Counted from the first letter of the stretch, positions 34,696-43,490 are shown. The stretch is DNA of 64,000 nucleotides from Comamonas fluminis (GCF_019186805.1 NZ_CP066783.1:2059501-2123500), one strand, 5' to 3'. The notes: a model not told the origin generated them from the sequence alone. Made by a program: numbers and translations.

Positions 34696-35856
34696 ATGAA
34701 ACCATGGATTCGTTTGAGTGTGACAGCCTGCGCGCTGGCCTTAGCTGGCATGGCTAGCGCCCAGCAAGGCATCAGCAAGGATGAGATACGTATCGGCACG
34801 ATTCAAGACTTGTCCGGGCCTTTGGCGGCCTTTGGCAAGCAGTCGCGCAATGGTATGCAGATGCGGGTTGATGAGATCAACAAGCAAGGAGGGGTGCATG
34901 GACGCAAGTTCAAGTTGTTTGTTGAGGACTCTGGCTACGACCCCAAGAAGGCGGTTCTTGCAGCGCAGAAGTTGGTGAACCAAGACAAGGTTTTTACTGT
35001 TGCAGGGCAAATCGGCACAGCTACCAATATGGCGGCCATGCCCATTCAGTTTTCAAAAAACGTCATCAACTGGTTTCCCATCACTGCAGCACGTGAAATG
35101 TATGAACCATTTCATCGCTTGAAGTATTCATTCGCTGCTACCTATTACGACCAGATTCGCCTGGGGTTGCCCACGCTGATGGACAAAACCAGCGCGAAAA
35201 AGGTTTGCGCCATCTATCAGGATGATGAATTTGGTCTGGAAGTGCTGCGCGGTGCTGAAGCAGCATTGAAAACCCGAAATCAGGCGCTGGTGGAAAAAAC
35301 TTCTTTCAAGCGCGGTGCTACTGACTTTAGCTCGCAAGTCGCCAAGATGAAGGCAGCGAGCTGCGATTTTGTAGTGCTTGGAACCCTGATTCGGGAGACG
35401 GTGGGAACAATTGGAGAGGCGCGAAAGACGGGGTTCAGCCCAGTCTTCTTTGGCTCTAGCGGTGCCTACACGGACTTGATTCACAAGCTTGGCGGCAAGC
35501 CTATGGACGGACTGTATGCGGCCATGACTACGCAATTCCCCTATGCGGACGAAGCAGAACCCAAGGTGCGGGAGTGGGCCACGCAGTACAAAGCCCAGTT
35601 TGGCGAGGACGGTACCGTGTTTTCTGCCTACGGCTATATGCTGGTCGACACGCTGGCCCAGGCCATGCAAAAGACGGGGGCCAATTTGAGCACCGACAGC
35701 TTCATCAAAACCATGGACAGCATGACCTTCCCCCGAGATTTTTTTGGCAACCCGGAGATGAGCTTCACGGCCACCAAACGTCTGGGGAACGAGCACTCCC
35801 GCATGTCTCAATTGATCGACGGGCGCTGGAAAGTGGTGTCTGACTATACGAAGTAG
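34696..35856 (+). CDS. HAAT-family substrate-binding protein (LivK-type)
   Basis: A 386-residue periplasmic protein with a signal peptide (MKPWIRLSVTACALALAGMASA) and the type I periplasmic-binding fold. Landmarks are EIRIGTIQDLSGPLAAFGK, AGQIGTATNMAA and the GTLIRETVGTIGEARKTG segment. It is the receptor for the LivHMGF transporter. The ATG at 34696 has GGAGAC upstream and is preferred to an ATG four codons earlier. Its ligand is unknown and may be an acid activated by the adjacent ligase. Confidence 0.9.
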   Translation: MKPWIRLSVTACALALAGMASAQQGISKDEIRIGTIQDLSGPLAAFGKQSRNGMQMRVDEINKQGGVHGRKFKLFVEDSGYDPKKAVLAAQKLVNQDKVFTVAGQIGTATNMAAMPIQFSKNVINWFPITAAREMYEPFHRLKYSFAATYYDQIRLGLPTLMDKTSAKKVCAIYQDDEFGLEVLRGAEAALKTRNQALVEKTSFKRGATDFSSQVAKMKAASCDFVVLGTLIRETVGTIGEARKTGFSPVFFGSSGAYTDLIHKLGGKPMDGLYAAMTTQFPYADEAEPKVREWATQYKAQFGEDGTVFSAYGYMLVDTLAQAMQKTGANLSTDSFIKTMDSMTFPRDFFGNPEMSFTATKRLGNEHSRMSQLIDGRWKVVSDYTK

Positions 35857-35884
35857 TCATTCCACAGATCTTGGCACTCCAAAT

Positions 35885-35906
35885 CAGGGTGGCGAAGGCC
35901 ACCCTG
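35885..35906 (+). terminator. Hairpin at end of liv operon
   Basis: CAGGGTGG pairs with CCACCCTG over six bases about 28 bp past the binding-protein stop. The following tract is only AATGCTTT, so it is a weak rho-independent terminator at best. Confidence 0.5.
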
Positions 35907-35955
35907 AATGCTTTCAGCCGAGGTGAAAAAGGTCGATTGCGCGTGCCCCTGCTAT

Positions 35956-36345
35956 TCAGACCATGGGATTGGAGCGTGGGCTGGTGCGGATGGCTGCAAC
36001 GAAGCGGTGGGTTTTGCCGGGCACTGCATAGAGCACCTCGGGGCGGCAACTGCCCATGCGCTGAATGACGATGGCGCCGTTGGCATGCAGGTTCACGCGT
36101 GTTGAGGGCGCCAAAAATGAATCCACATAGCAGGGGTCGGCTTGCAGGTCTTCCCAGCCGTGATCGGGCGACATGCAGCGTTTGCGGATGTGCTCAATCT
36201 GGGTTGGAGGCATGCCTGCGCGTTCGTTGACCTGTAGCCAGGTTTCGTGCAATACCTCATAGGCTTGCAGGCGCGACTCACAGGGGGATAGCTCTGCGAG
36301 ATTGCAGATCAGCTGGTTGAGCAGAAGTTCAGATGAATACTGCAT
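35956..36345 (-). CDS. Hypothetical protein
   Basis: A 129-residue protein starting MQYSSELLLNQLICNLAEL, with no signal peptide or membrane span. Four cysteines and a C-terminal RTSPRSN tail are visible. I do not recognise a family. It stands alone on the minus strand between the liv operon and the sulfur module. The start is chosen at the ATG after GGGG at a long spacing; confidence in its reality is moderate. Confidence 0.5.
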   Translation of the reverse strand: MQYSSELLLNQLICNLAELSPCESRLQAYEVLHETWLQVNERAGMPPTQIEHIRKRCMSPDHGWEDLQADPCYVDSFLAPSTRVNLHANGAIVIQRMGSCRPEVLYAVPGKTHRFVAAIRTSPRSNPMV

Positions 36346-36558
36346 GGTCAAACCCCGTGGCCTTGTGCGAACAAATGATTGAGTGGACCCATTCTCCTGT
36401 GCTTGCAGGGGCTAGTTCAAGCTCAATCAATGGGTTTTCAAAGGTGATAGCCTTGGTGTTCTATGCGGGGTTTGGCATGAGATGGGTCAAAACTTTCGCG
36501 TAGCTTACGCAGATTGCTATTGTTTTGTGAGCAATCCTGCGAAGAGAATAATTGCAAA

Positions 36559-36990
36559 CTATTGTTTGCGGCCCTCACTTCGTGCTGCCCAGGCATGCTG
36601 CAGCACCATGCCTGCAAGCATGGCTGCGACGAAGATCCAGACTTCCGCTTGCAAAGTGGCGAGATTCATGAGGGCTGGCCCTGGGCAAAAGCCTGCCAGC
36701 CCCCAGCCGACGCCGAACAGGGCTGAGCCTGTGAGCAGTTTCTTGTCGATGGCGGTGTTGCCTGGCAGTTGCATGGGCTCACCCAGCAATGCTGTGCTGC
36801 GAGTTTGGGCCCAGGCGAAGGCGATCAGGCCGATGGCAATGGCGCCGCCCATGACCAGGGCCAGAGATGGATCCCACTGGCCGAAAAAATCCAGAAAATT
36901 CTGTACTTTGGCGGGGTTGCCCATTCCCGAAAGAATCAGGCCCAGACCGAAGATCAGGCCACAGGCTAGGGCTGCGATGGAAGAAAGCAT
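36559..36990 (-). CDS. YeeE/YedE family sulfur transporter subunit, C-terminal half
   Basis: A 143-residue membrane protein with hydrophobic helices and the family motif GLGLILSGMGNPAKVQNFLD near the start (residues about 16-35) and GSALFGVGWGLAGFCPGP near residue 92. This corresponds to the second half of the YeeE/YedE (DUF395) family, which imports thiosulfate or related sulfur compounds in several bacteria. It is split from the first half, which is encoded just upstream at 37010. Both are minus-strand genes following the ArsR-type regulator. Confidence 0.85.
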   Translation of the reverse strand: MLSSIAALACGLIFGLGLILSGMGNPAKVQNFLDFFGQWDPSLALVMGGAIAIGLIAFAWAQTRSTALLGEPMQLPGNTAIDKKLLTGSALFGVGWGLAGFCPGPALMNLATLQAEVWIFVAAMLAGMVLQHAWAARSEGRKQ

Positions 36991-37009
36991 GAGGTGACTC
37001 CTGAAAGGC

Positions 37010-37453
37010 TTAAGCCACGACGTGACGCATCACAAACACGGTGATGGCGCCAGTGGCAATAAAGGTCAGCGTGGCCGTCAGCGAGCGAATGGAAAGGCGG
37101 GAAAGGCCGCAGACACCGTGGCCACTGGTGCAGCCAGAGCCCAGTCTTGTGCCAAAGCCCACCAACAAGCCTGCAATGATGATGAGCACTGGGCTGGATG
37201 GCATTTGCATGGCTGGCAGTGGCGCAAATAGCTGCCACACCAGCGGCGCTGCCACCATGCCAACGATGAAGGCCAGGCGCCAGCCCCATTTCTGCACCGA
37301 ACTCCAGGTCGGCAGTTGAAGCAGCGCGCCGGTGATGCCGCTGATGCCAGCAATGCGTCCCAGCAGTGCTATCAATAATGCCGCAGACAGGCCAATCAGC
37401 ATGCCGCCTGCAAGCGATGACCAAGGGGTGAATTCACTCCACAAAATACTCAT
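37010..37453 (-). CDS. YeeE/YedE family sulfur transporter subunit, N-terminal half
   Basis: A 147-residue membrane protein with four hydrophobic segments and the GLLVGFGTRLGSGCTSGHGVCGLSR motif (about residues 88-112). Conserved cysteines in this segment are thought to handle sulfur in YeeE-like transporters. It is translationally coupled to the regulator, whose stop overlaps its start by four bases. The ATG at 37453 has AAGGAG upstream. Together with the gene at 36559 it should form one split transporter. Confidence 0.87.
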   Translation of the reverse strand: MSILWSEFTPWSSLAGGMLIGLSAALLIALLGRIAGISGITGALLQLPTWSSVQKWGWRLAFIVGMVAAPLVWQLFAPLPAMQMPSSPVLIIIAGLLVGFGTRLGSGCTSGHGVCGLSRLSIRSLTATLTFIATGAITVFVMRHVVA

Positions 37454-37806
37454 GCCGCTTCTCCTTGTGGGCAAAAAAGTTGATGAACAGCCTGCATGAG
37501 CTGCAAGGCGCGGGCGTCAGCCAGCTGGTACCAGATGAACTTGCCTTCGCGCCGGGTGGATACGAGGCCCTCCCGCCGCAGAACGCCCAGTTGCTGTGAC
37601 AGGGTGGGCTGACTAATGCCGGTCAATTGTTCAAGCTCGCCCACGGTGCGCTCCTGCGTCGATAGCTGGCACAGCAGCAGGAGCCGGTCTTCATTGCCCA
37701 ATAGCTTGAGCATGGCGACAGCCTCTCCTGCGTGGGAGCGCATGGCTGCAATGTCCAGTGGCGGTGGCGACGCTTCAGAAACGTGGGAAGACATGGTCTG
37801 GTTCAT
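37450..37806 (-). CDS. bigR: ArsR-family regulator, BigR/SqrR-like sulfide sensor
   Basis: A 118-residue winged helix-turn-helix protein with LTGISQPTLSQQLGVLRREGLV as the recognition region. Two cysteines lie at residues 46 (LLLLCQLS) and 112 (QLFCPQ), 66 residues apart. That is the same spacing as the persulfide-sensing pair of SqrR (Cys41 and Cys107, recalled from the literature), so I assign it to the BigR/SqrR group, which releases DNA when the cysteines form a tetrasulfide or disulfide. It is divergent from the persulfide-dioxygenase-like gene and forms an operon with the YeeE halves. Confidence 0.85.
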   Translation of the reverse strand: MNQTMSSHVSEASPPPLDIAAMRSHAGEAVAMLKLLGNEDRLLLLCQLSTQERTVGELEQLTGISQPTLSQQLGVLRREGLVSTRREGKFIWYQLADARALQLMQAVHQLFCPQGEAA

Positions 37807-37898
37807 CAGAATAATTTCATATATTATATAAAAAAGTATATTGATGTGTTGATTGAGTTTTGAAATCAGTTTTTGCTTATCTGGGATAAGGAGTTGCC
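37807..37898. promoter_or_regulatory. AT-rich BigR operator region
   Basis: Between the divergent regulator and hydrolase lies a very AT-rich segment, with CATATATTATAT and AGTATATTGATG near 37819-37846 forming an imperfect palindrome. BigR operators in other bacteria are AT-rich palindromes of this kind. The hydrolase has a good ribosome-binding site (AAGGAG). Confidence 0.55.
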
Positions 37899-38822
37899 AT
37901 GACAGACAGCACCATGCATATCGAACCGTTTTTTGACAGCGCCACAGGAACCGTGAGCTATGTGCTTGCGGATGTGGCTAGTGGCGCAGCGGCTGTGATT
38001 GACCCGGTGCTGGACTTTGAACCCCGGTCCGGCACGCTAAGCAGCGAGTCGGCGGACAAGCTTATTAGCTATGTGCGCGAGCGCGGCTGGACGGTGCATT
38101 GGATTCTGGAGACCCATGCCCATGCGGATCATCTATCCGCCGCCCAGCATATTCGCCACCATCTGGGTGGCAAGGTCGCCATTGGCGCCCATATCAGAGA
38201 GGTGCAGGCGGCCTTTCGCAAGATCTATCACTTCGAGCGCAGCTTCCTGCCTGACGGCAGCCAGTTCGACCACCTGGTGGAAGATGGCGAGCGCTTGCCG
38301 CTGGGAAGGCTGGCACTGACCGCAATGCATGTGCCGGGCCACACGCCAGCAGACATGGCCTACCGTGTAGAGGACGCCGTGTTTGTTGGCGATACCCTTT
38401 TCATGCCCGATGTGGGAACCGCACGGGCGGACTTCCCTGGCGGAGATGCCAGCACGCTGTACAACTCCATCCACCGCATTCTGGTGCTACCGCTGCAGAC
38501 GCGAATCTTCGTCTGTCACGATTACCCGCCTCAGGGGCGGGAACCCGCGTGGGAAACCTCTGTGCAGGCCCAGCGTGCTCACAACCTTCATGTGCGTGAC
38601 GGCATTGACGAGGCCGCTTTTGTGCAGATGCGCACAGCCAGAGATGAAACCCTGGCCATGCCCACATTGATTCTGCCATCGGTACAAGTCAACATTCGCG
38701 CAGGCAAGCTACCACCGGCGGCAGACGATGGGCGCACTTATGTGCAGTTACCCATCAACGCCTTCGGCAAAAGCAAGGCCATGCCGCAAGGGGTGTGGCA
38801 AGAGGCTCACACCCCCCGCTAG
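37899..38822 (+). CDS. blh: Metallo-beta-lactamase fold persulfide dioxygenase-like hydrolase (Blh)
   Basis: A 307-residue protein of the ETHE1/Blh type. The metal-binding motif HAHADH is near residue 72-77, followed by GHTP and FVGDTLF, and the C-terminal His in CHDYPPQGREP. Such enzymes oxidise glutathione persulfide to sulfite. No fused rhodanese domain is present. It is divergent from the BigR-type regulator, as in the bigR operon of Xylella and Agrobacterium. Start: AAGGAG 6 bases upstream of the ATG. Confidence 0.88.
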   Translation: MTDSTMHIEPFFDSATGTVSYVLADVASGAAAVIDPVLDFEPRSGTLSSESADKLISYVRERGWTVHWILETHAHADHLSAAQHIRHHLGGKVAIGAHIREVQAAFRKIYHFERSFLPDGSQFDHLVEDGERLPLGRLALTAMHVPGHTPADMAYRVEDAVFVGDTLFMPDVGTARADFPGGDASTLYNSIHRILVLPLQTRIFVCHDYPPQGREPAWETSVQAQRAHNLHVRDGIDEAAFVQMRTARDETLAMPTLILPSVQVNIRAGKLPPAADDGRTYVQLPINAFGKSKAMPQGVWQEAHTPR

Positions 38823-38915
38823 CAAACGATCGATTGCCACTGGGGGCGTGCCGGGCAGACACGCTACGGATCGCGTTGCATGTTGGCGCGGGCGATGTCT
38901 TTTCTTGCTGGCTGC

Positions 38916-40325
38916 TTATTCCGGCTTGATCAGCTCAACAGGCTCCAGAACCCATGACGGGTCCAGAACTTCCGGCCACGGCTGGTAGGCGCGGGCCATC
39001 AGGTAGAACAGATTTTTTTCTGGCGTGGGCAGCCAGTTGGCGCGTTTTTCCGGGCCGGGGTCTGTGGGCTGCAGCCAGATGTCCAGACTGCCGTCCGCGT
39101 TGCGCTTCATGCCCTGGGTGCGGTCGCCGATGGAATAGCGGTTGATCGGGTTTTCGACCATGTACTGGCCACCGGTCACAAACTCATAAAGAGAGATGGA
39201 CCAGAAGGCATCGGCGGGCAGGCGGCCATCGGGCAGGTGCAGGCGGTAGCTCTGACCTTTGCCCAGTGGCTGGTTGTTGCCGTCCACGCTGGCGGCGAAG
39301 TAGGTGGCTTCTGCCGCTTCCAGGCCCAGAATGCCGCCCGACATGGCTGCCGACTGGGCGCGCATGGCGTAGTTGCTGCCAAAGCCGTCGGGCAGGCGAT
39401 AGGGGGTCCAGCCATTGCGGCGGTTCGGGTCGGCGGTTTTGCGGTCGGCGTTCAGGCGGTTTTTGAGTTCGTTTTTCTCGATATTCGGAGCCAGAGTCAG
39501 CCAGCGCTGCTGCACTGAGGCTGGCAGCTTGTCCCATTGGCAGCCTGCGCCGCAGATGCCCACGCTGGCAAAGCGCTGCAGCAGCTTCTGCTCAGCCCCG
39601 GGTGGTGGGTTGCGCACCAGCGCTTCGTTGGCGACATCGACAAAGCGGCCCCAGTCCTGGGCCTGTGGTTTGATTTTGGGGTTGTCCTCTGCTGTCTTGA
39701 GTACAGGTTCTACGCGAAAGCCGTCCTGCACTGCATGCGCGGCCTTGAGGTCGTCTTCGCCGGTGACCAGTACGCGCAGGTTCAGGTACACATCACGGGT
39801 GGGGGCGCGCACGATCTGATCGACCTTGGGGATCTCGCCCTTCCAGTGCGGCCCCACCAGCGCAACCTTGCGTGCGGCGGTTCCGCCAATGCGCCGCCCT
39901 ACATAGGAGAAGGTGTTGAGATCGGCCCCTATCATGGCGATCACGTAATAGCGACCATGGGTTTCGGGCAGGGTCAGCAGCAGTGGCGAGTGTTCCAGAT
40001 CCAGCCAGTTGGTGGAATAGAAGGCGTCGCGGATGGGGCCGTTGGCCCAGCGGTCCTTGGGTGTGGCCAGATGGCGCGAGTGGCGGAAATGGTTGAGCGT
40101 GGTGGCTGTGGTGGAGTCTTTGACCTCCAGGGCTTCATGGCGCATTTTCATGAACTCCTGATAGGGGTAGGCGTACAGCATCGCTTCGCGGATCAGGCTG
40201 TCCAGTGCCTGGCCTTGCAATGGCTCTGCCGCAGACGCGGCAGGCTGGGCGTGAGCAGCACTCAGGCACAGCGCCAATGCGGTGGCGGTCAGGGCACTTC
40301 GCCCAATATTCACGCTGATCTTCAT
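38916..40325 (-). CDS. DUF1254/DUF1214 secreted protein
   Basis: A 469-residue protein with a signal peptide (SALTATALALCLSAAHA). It has the DUF1254 region (YPYQEFMKMR then HFRHSR) and the C-terminal DUF1214 region (DAFWSISLYEFVTGGQYMVENPINRYSIGDRT). These two domains occur together in a widespread family of periplasmic proteins with no established function. The ATG at 40325 follows GTG and is preferred. It is a single-gene unit converging with the blh gene. Confidence 0.85.
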   Translation of the reverse strand: MKISVNIGRSALTATALALCLSAAHAQPAASAAEPLQGQALDSLIREAMLYAYPYQEFMKMRHEALEVKDSTTATTLNHFRHSRHLATPKDRWANGPIRDAFYSTNWLDLEHSPLLLTLPETHGRYYVIAMIGADLNTFSYVGRRIGGTAARKVALVGPHWKGEIPKVDQIVRAPTRDVYLNLRVLVTGEDDLKAAHAVQDGFRVEPVLKTAEDNPKIKPQAQDWGRFVDVANEALVRNPPPGAEQKLLQRFASVGICGAGCQWDKLPASVQQRWLTLAPNIEKNELKNRLNADRKTADPNRRNGWTPYRLPDGFGSNYAMRAQSAAMSGGILGLEAAEATYFAASVDGNNQPLGKGQSYRLHLPDGRLPADAFWSISLYEFVTGGQYMVENPINRYSIGDRTQGMKRNADGSLDIWLQPTDPGPEKRANWLPTPEKNLFYLMARAYQPWPEVLDPSWVLEPVELIKPE

Positions 40326-40512
40326 CACGATTCCTCAAAGATGTATGTCTGAATTGCTTAAGGTCTTAACAGGCGTGCCGCTACCTGGCGGGTAGCGGCC
40401 AATTCATTGTTCAGGTGAGGCCTGTGAAAGCCCATCGTTCTTTTGGACTAAGGCGCAAGCCCTATAGGAGGGCACCAATGCCCGGCGATGAGAGGGCGCT
40501 CAGCGGGGCTAG

Positions 40513-40920
40513 TCAGATGCCCGGCATGCCAAAGAGATCGTGCGCATCCAGCAGCGCCCAGGCAATCTCCGGCGTTCTCTCCATGCCTTTGCGAATGGCG
40601 GCGGGCAGGCTTTGGCGGGTTTTGCGGCACAGGCCGGGAATGTCAGGCATATCAATCTGTATGCCGCGCATGGTGCGCACTTCATTGCTGCCGGGGGCAA
40701 TCTGTATGGTCACCCCCAGTTGCTGCTCAATGCGTTGCAGCATGTGCTCCAGATCACCAAGGCTGCTGATGCGCTCCAGGCGCTCGATCAGCTTTTTCTC
40801 TTCCTCGCGCGTCAGCATCAGAATGCGCAGATCGGCTCCGGGCTGGCTCAGCAGCGACTCGCGCTCGCAGGTGCAGGCGCCAGGCGGGCATTCAATGCGG
40901 ATCGGAAAGCTGGGCTGCAT
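40513..40920 (-). CDS. Hypothetical protein with N-terminal Cys motif
   Basis: A 135-residue protein beginning MQPSFPIRIECPPGACTCERE. The pattern ECPPGACTC contains three closely spaced cysteines, possibly a metal or redox site. A helical middle region follows (REEEKKLIERLERISSLGDLEHMLQRIEQQLG). There is no signal peptide or membrane span. I do not recognise a family and assign no function. It stands alone on the minus strand. Confidence 0.6.
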   Translation of the reverse strand: MQPSFPIRIECPPGACTCERESLLSQPGADLRILMLTREEEKKLIERLERISSLGDLEHMLQRIEQQLGVTIQIAPGSNEVRTMRGIQIDMPDIPGLCRKTRQSLPAAIRKGMERTPEIAWALLDAHDLFGMPGI

Positions 40921-41266
40921 GAAAAAGCACGTAGCAGGTAATGGCAGAGCAGGGCGAAGCCCAGGCTGCCATGCTAAGCCCAGTCAGCGTTTCGCGTCAT
41001 CAGGGGTTTGGCCTGCTTTTGAGGGCTGTACAGCACGCTCATTGCCCGACTACTACGTGAATTCACTTGTCCCGGTTGGCCTCAGGTTTGCCTAGATTCA
41101 GGCATCATTGAGGGTTACTACTAAAAGTAGGCTGGCTTGATCTGCCTGCTTCTACAAGAACGAAGGCTCGCGTTGCCGGTGCTCAGCGGCGCTGCGGGCG
41201 GGATGGGATCAATCACTTTTTTATAGCTGTATCCGCACTATTCGTGCGCGATAAGCGATATTTTTC
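40921..41266. other. Intergenic region upstream of metN, holding a repeat and possible control sites
   Basis: About 345 bp without a supported gene. It contains the inverted repeat CTACTAAAAGTAG at 41118-41130 and a degenerate dispersed repeat near 41220-41266. I looked for a SAM riboswitch by its general shape and found none I can support. The metN promoter should lie here. Confidence 0.4.
41220..41266 (+). repeat. Dispersed ATAGCTGC-type repeat, copy 5
   Basis: TTTATAGCTGTATCCGCACT with a tail ending in GCGATAAGCG is a diverged copy of the family. It ends right before the metN start, so it is part of the metN leader. Confidence 0.4.
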
Positions 41267-42313
41267 ATGATAGAAATTCGGGACTTATCCCTGACATACC
41301 AAGGCCCCAAGGGCCCGGTGCACGCGCTGCGTGGCATCAATCTGGAAATTGCCTCTGGCGAGGTGTTCGGCATCATTGGCCGCTCTGGTGCGGGTAAAAG
41401 CTCGCTGGTGCGCTGCCTGAATCTGCTCAACCGCCCCACCGAAGGCAAGGTCATCGTCAATGGCCGTGACCTGATGGCACTGTCCGATGCAGAACTGCGG
41501 GCCGCACGCCGCGACATTGGCATGGTGTTCCAGCACTTCAACCTGCTGTCGTCTCGCACCGTGTATGACAACGTGGCCCTGCCACTGGAGCTGGCCGGCA
41601 TTTCCAAGGACGAGATTTACCAGCGTGTGACCCCGCTGCTGGAGCTGGTGGGTCTGGACCATCTGGCTGACCGCTACCCCGCACAGATCTCGGGCGGCCA
41701 GAAGCAGCGCGTGGGCATTGCCCGTGCCCTGGCCAGCAACCCCAAGGTCTTGCTCAGCGACGAAGCCACTTCGGCACTGGATCCTGAAACCACGCGCTCC
41801 ATTCTGGATTTGCTGCGCAAGGTCAACCGCGAACTGGGTGTGACTGTGGTGCTGATTACGCACCAGATGCTGGTCATCAAACAGATTGCTGACCGCGTGG
41901 CCGTGATTGATGGCGGTGAAATTGCCGAACTGGGGCCCGTCATTGACGTGTTTACCAAGCCTCAGCAGAGCATTACCAAGAGCCTGATTGATGAGATCGT
42001 GCCCCAGCAGTTGCCTGAATCGGTGATGACGCGCGTCAGCCAACTGGCGGCCCAACTGCAGCCCGGCCAGCAAGGCCAGCTGCTGCGCCTGTCCTATGCG
42101 GGCGAAAGCGCCTATCAGCCCATTCTGTCGCACCTGATTCGTGAACTGGGTCTGGACCTGTCGATTCTGCACGGCCAGATTGATGAAATTCAGGAGCAGA
42201 CCTTTGGCTCGCTGGCTGTGTATGCCAGCGGTGAGGCTGCCAAGATTGACGCTGCCGTGACCCATCTGCGTGCCAGCGGCGTGCAGGTGCAGATTGTGCC
42301 CAGCAAGGATTAA
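41267..42313 (+). CDS. metN: Methionine ABC transporter ATPase
   Basis: A 348-residue ABC ATPase with Walker [10 protein letters not shown] near residue 39, signature [14 protein letters not shown] and Walker [17 protein letters not shown]. The C-terminal NIL/ACT-like domain (from about residue 265) is the regulatory methionine-binding part of MetN, which causes trans-inhibition. It forms the transporter with MetI and MetQ encoded downstream, spaced only five bases before metI. Confidence 0.95.
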   Translation: MIEIRDLSLTYQGPKGPVHALRGINLEIASGEVFGIIGRSGAGKSSLVRCLNLLNRPTEGKVIVNGRDLMALSDAELRAARRDIGMVFQHFNLLSSRTVYDNVALPLELAGISKDEIYQRVTPLLELVGLDHLADRYPAQISGGQKQRVGIARALASNPKVLLSDEATSALDPETTRSILDLLRKVNRELGVTVVLITHQMLVIKQIADRVAVIDGGEIAELGPVIDVFTKPQQSITKSLIDEIVPQQLPESVMTRVSQLAAQLQPGQQGQLLRLSYAGESAYQPILSHLIRELGLDLSILHGQIDEIQEQTFGSLAVYASGEAAKIDAAVTHLRASGVQVQIVPSKD

Positions 42314-42318
42314 GAGCG

Positions 42319-42984
42319 ATGTTTGAGAATTTTTCGGAAATGATGCTCCAGCTGCTGCTGGATTCCTTCTGGGAGACGCTGATCATGGTCGGCGTCTCGG
42401 GCCTGATTGGCGGCCTGATCGGTATTCCTCTGGGCGTGTTCCTGCGCCTGACGGACCATGGCGGCATTTTGCAGAACGGCCCCGCCAACAAGATCGTGGG
42501 CTGGATTGTGAACGCGCTGCGCTCCACGCCATTCATCATCTTGCTGGTGGCCATCATCCCGCTGACGCGCTTCATCACCGGCTCCTCCATCGGTACCTGG
42601 GCTGCCGTGGTGCCGCTGACGATTGCTGCCGCGCCTTTTGTGGCACGTCTGGTAGAGACTGCATTGCGTGAAGTCGATGGCGGCCTGATTGAAGCGGCCC
42701 AGTCCATGGGCGCCAGCACCAGCCAGATCGTCTGGAAGGTGCTGTTGCCCGAGGCGCTGCCCGGTATTGTTGCTGGCCTGACCATCAGCTTTGTGAGCCT
42801 GACCGGCTACTCGGCCATGGCGGGCGCCATTGGCGGTGGCGGCCTGGGTGACCTGGGCATTCGCTATGGCTACCAGCGCTTCTTGCCGGATGTGATGCTG
42901 GTCGTGGTCATCATCCTGATCTTCTTTGTGCAAGCCATTCAAAGCCTGGGCGACTGGGCTGTGCGCCGCCTCAGCCACCGCTGA
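42319..42984 (+). CDS. metI: Methionine ABC transporter permease
   Basis: A 221-residue permease with about five spans and the MetI features SGLIGGLIGIPLGVFL, NALRSTPFIILL and EAAQSMGASTSQIVWKVLLPEALP (coupling loop). It follows metN by five bases with the AAGAGCG motif serving as ribosome-binding site. It forms the pore for D/L-methionine import. Confidence 0.95.
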   Translation: MFENFSEMMLQLLLDSFWETLIMVGVSGLIGGLIGIPLGVFLRLTDHGGILQNGPANKIVGWIVNALRSTPFIILLVAIIPLTRFITGSSIGTWAAVVPLTIAAAPFVARLVETALREVDGGLIEAAQSMGASTSQIVWKVLLPEALPGIVAGLTISFVSLTGYSAMAGAIGGGGLGDLGIRYGYQRFLPDVMLVVVIILIFFVQAIQSLGDWAVRRLSHR

Positions 42985-43128
42985 GCACAGGCCTCAACAT
43001 TACGAAATATTAAGGGATGGCCTGCAGAAATGATGCGGGCTGGCCCCTAAAATGCAGATACCAATTTTTTTGACAGGCCACTTGCGCAAAGCAGGTGGCC
43101 GCTATTTTTTCTGGGTAGATAAAAGCAA

Positions 43129-43437
43129 ATGATGGATGGTCTGATTACCGGGCGACTGACCGGCATTCCCGAAAGCCGCGTGGACCGCAACCGCCGCCCC
43201 TACATGGTGGCCCGTATGCGAGCTAATGCGGGAGATGGTTCTTCGATTCCTGTGAATATTGTGGCGTTTGATAACGCACCCTGCGCTGTGCTGCGTAGCT
43301 TGTCCGAGGGCGACGCGATTGCCTTGCGCGGCAGCTTCACGCCCAAGGTCTGGATCGACCGGCAGGAAGAGTCGCACGCCGTGCTGGACGTGGTGGCCCA
43401 GCAGGTGCTGGCAGCGCCTACGCTGTCTGATCTCTGA
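43129..43437 (+). CDS. OB-fold single-stranded DNA-binding-like protein
   Basis: A 102-residue protein with the pattern of a small OB-fold SSB/PriB-type protein: LITGRLTGIPESRVDRNRRPYMVARMRA, VNIVAFDN, and LSEGDAIALRGSFTPKVWID. Such proteins are annotated as ssb-like in related genomes. It lies between metI and metQ on the same strand, with a terminator after it, so the metNI and metQ units may be separate transcripts. The role is inference from fold-like pattern only. Two adjacent ATG codons are possible starts. Confidence 0.65.
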   Translation: MMDGLITGRLTGIPESRVDRNRRPYMVARMRANAGDGSSIPVNIVAFDNAPCAVLRSLSEGDAIALRGSFTPKVWIDRQEESHAVLDVVAQQVLAAPTLSDL

Positions 43438-43457
43438 TCGTGCATGCCGCTCAAGTC

Positions 43458-43490
43458 AAGCCCGCTACCTTTCCGGAGCGGGCTTTTTTG
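43458..43490 (+). terminator. Terminator after the OB-fold gene
   Basis: AAGCCCGCT pairs with AGCGGGCTT over a ten-base loop, followed by a T run. It ends the metNI/OB-fold transcript, leaving metQ to its own promoter. Confidence 0.85.

Noticed and set aside
40921..41266. Possible SAM-type riboswitch before metN
   Set aside because: The stretch lacks the conserved core of the known SAM riboswitch classes as far as I can judge by eye.
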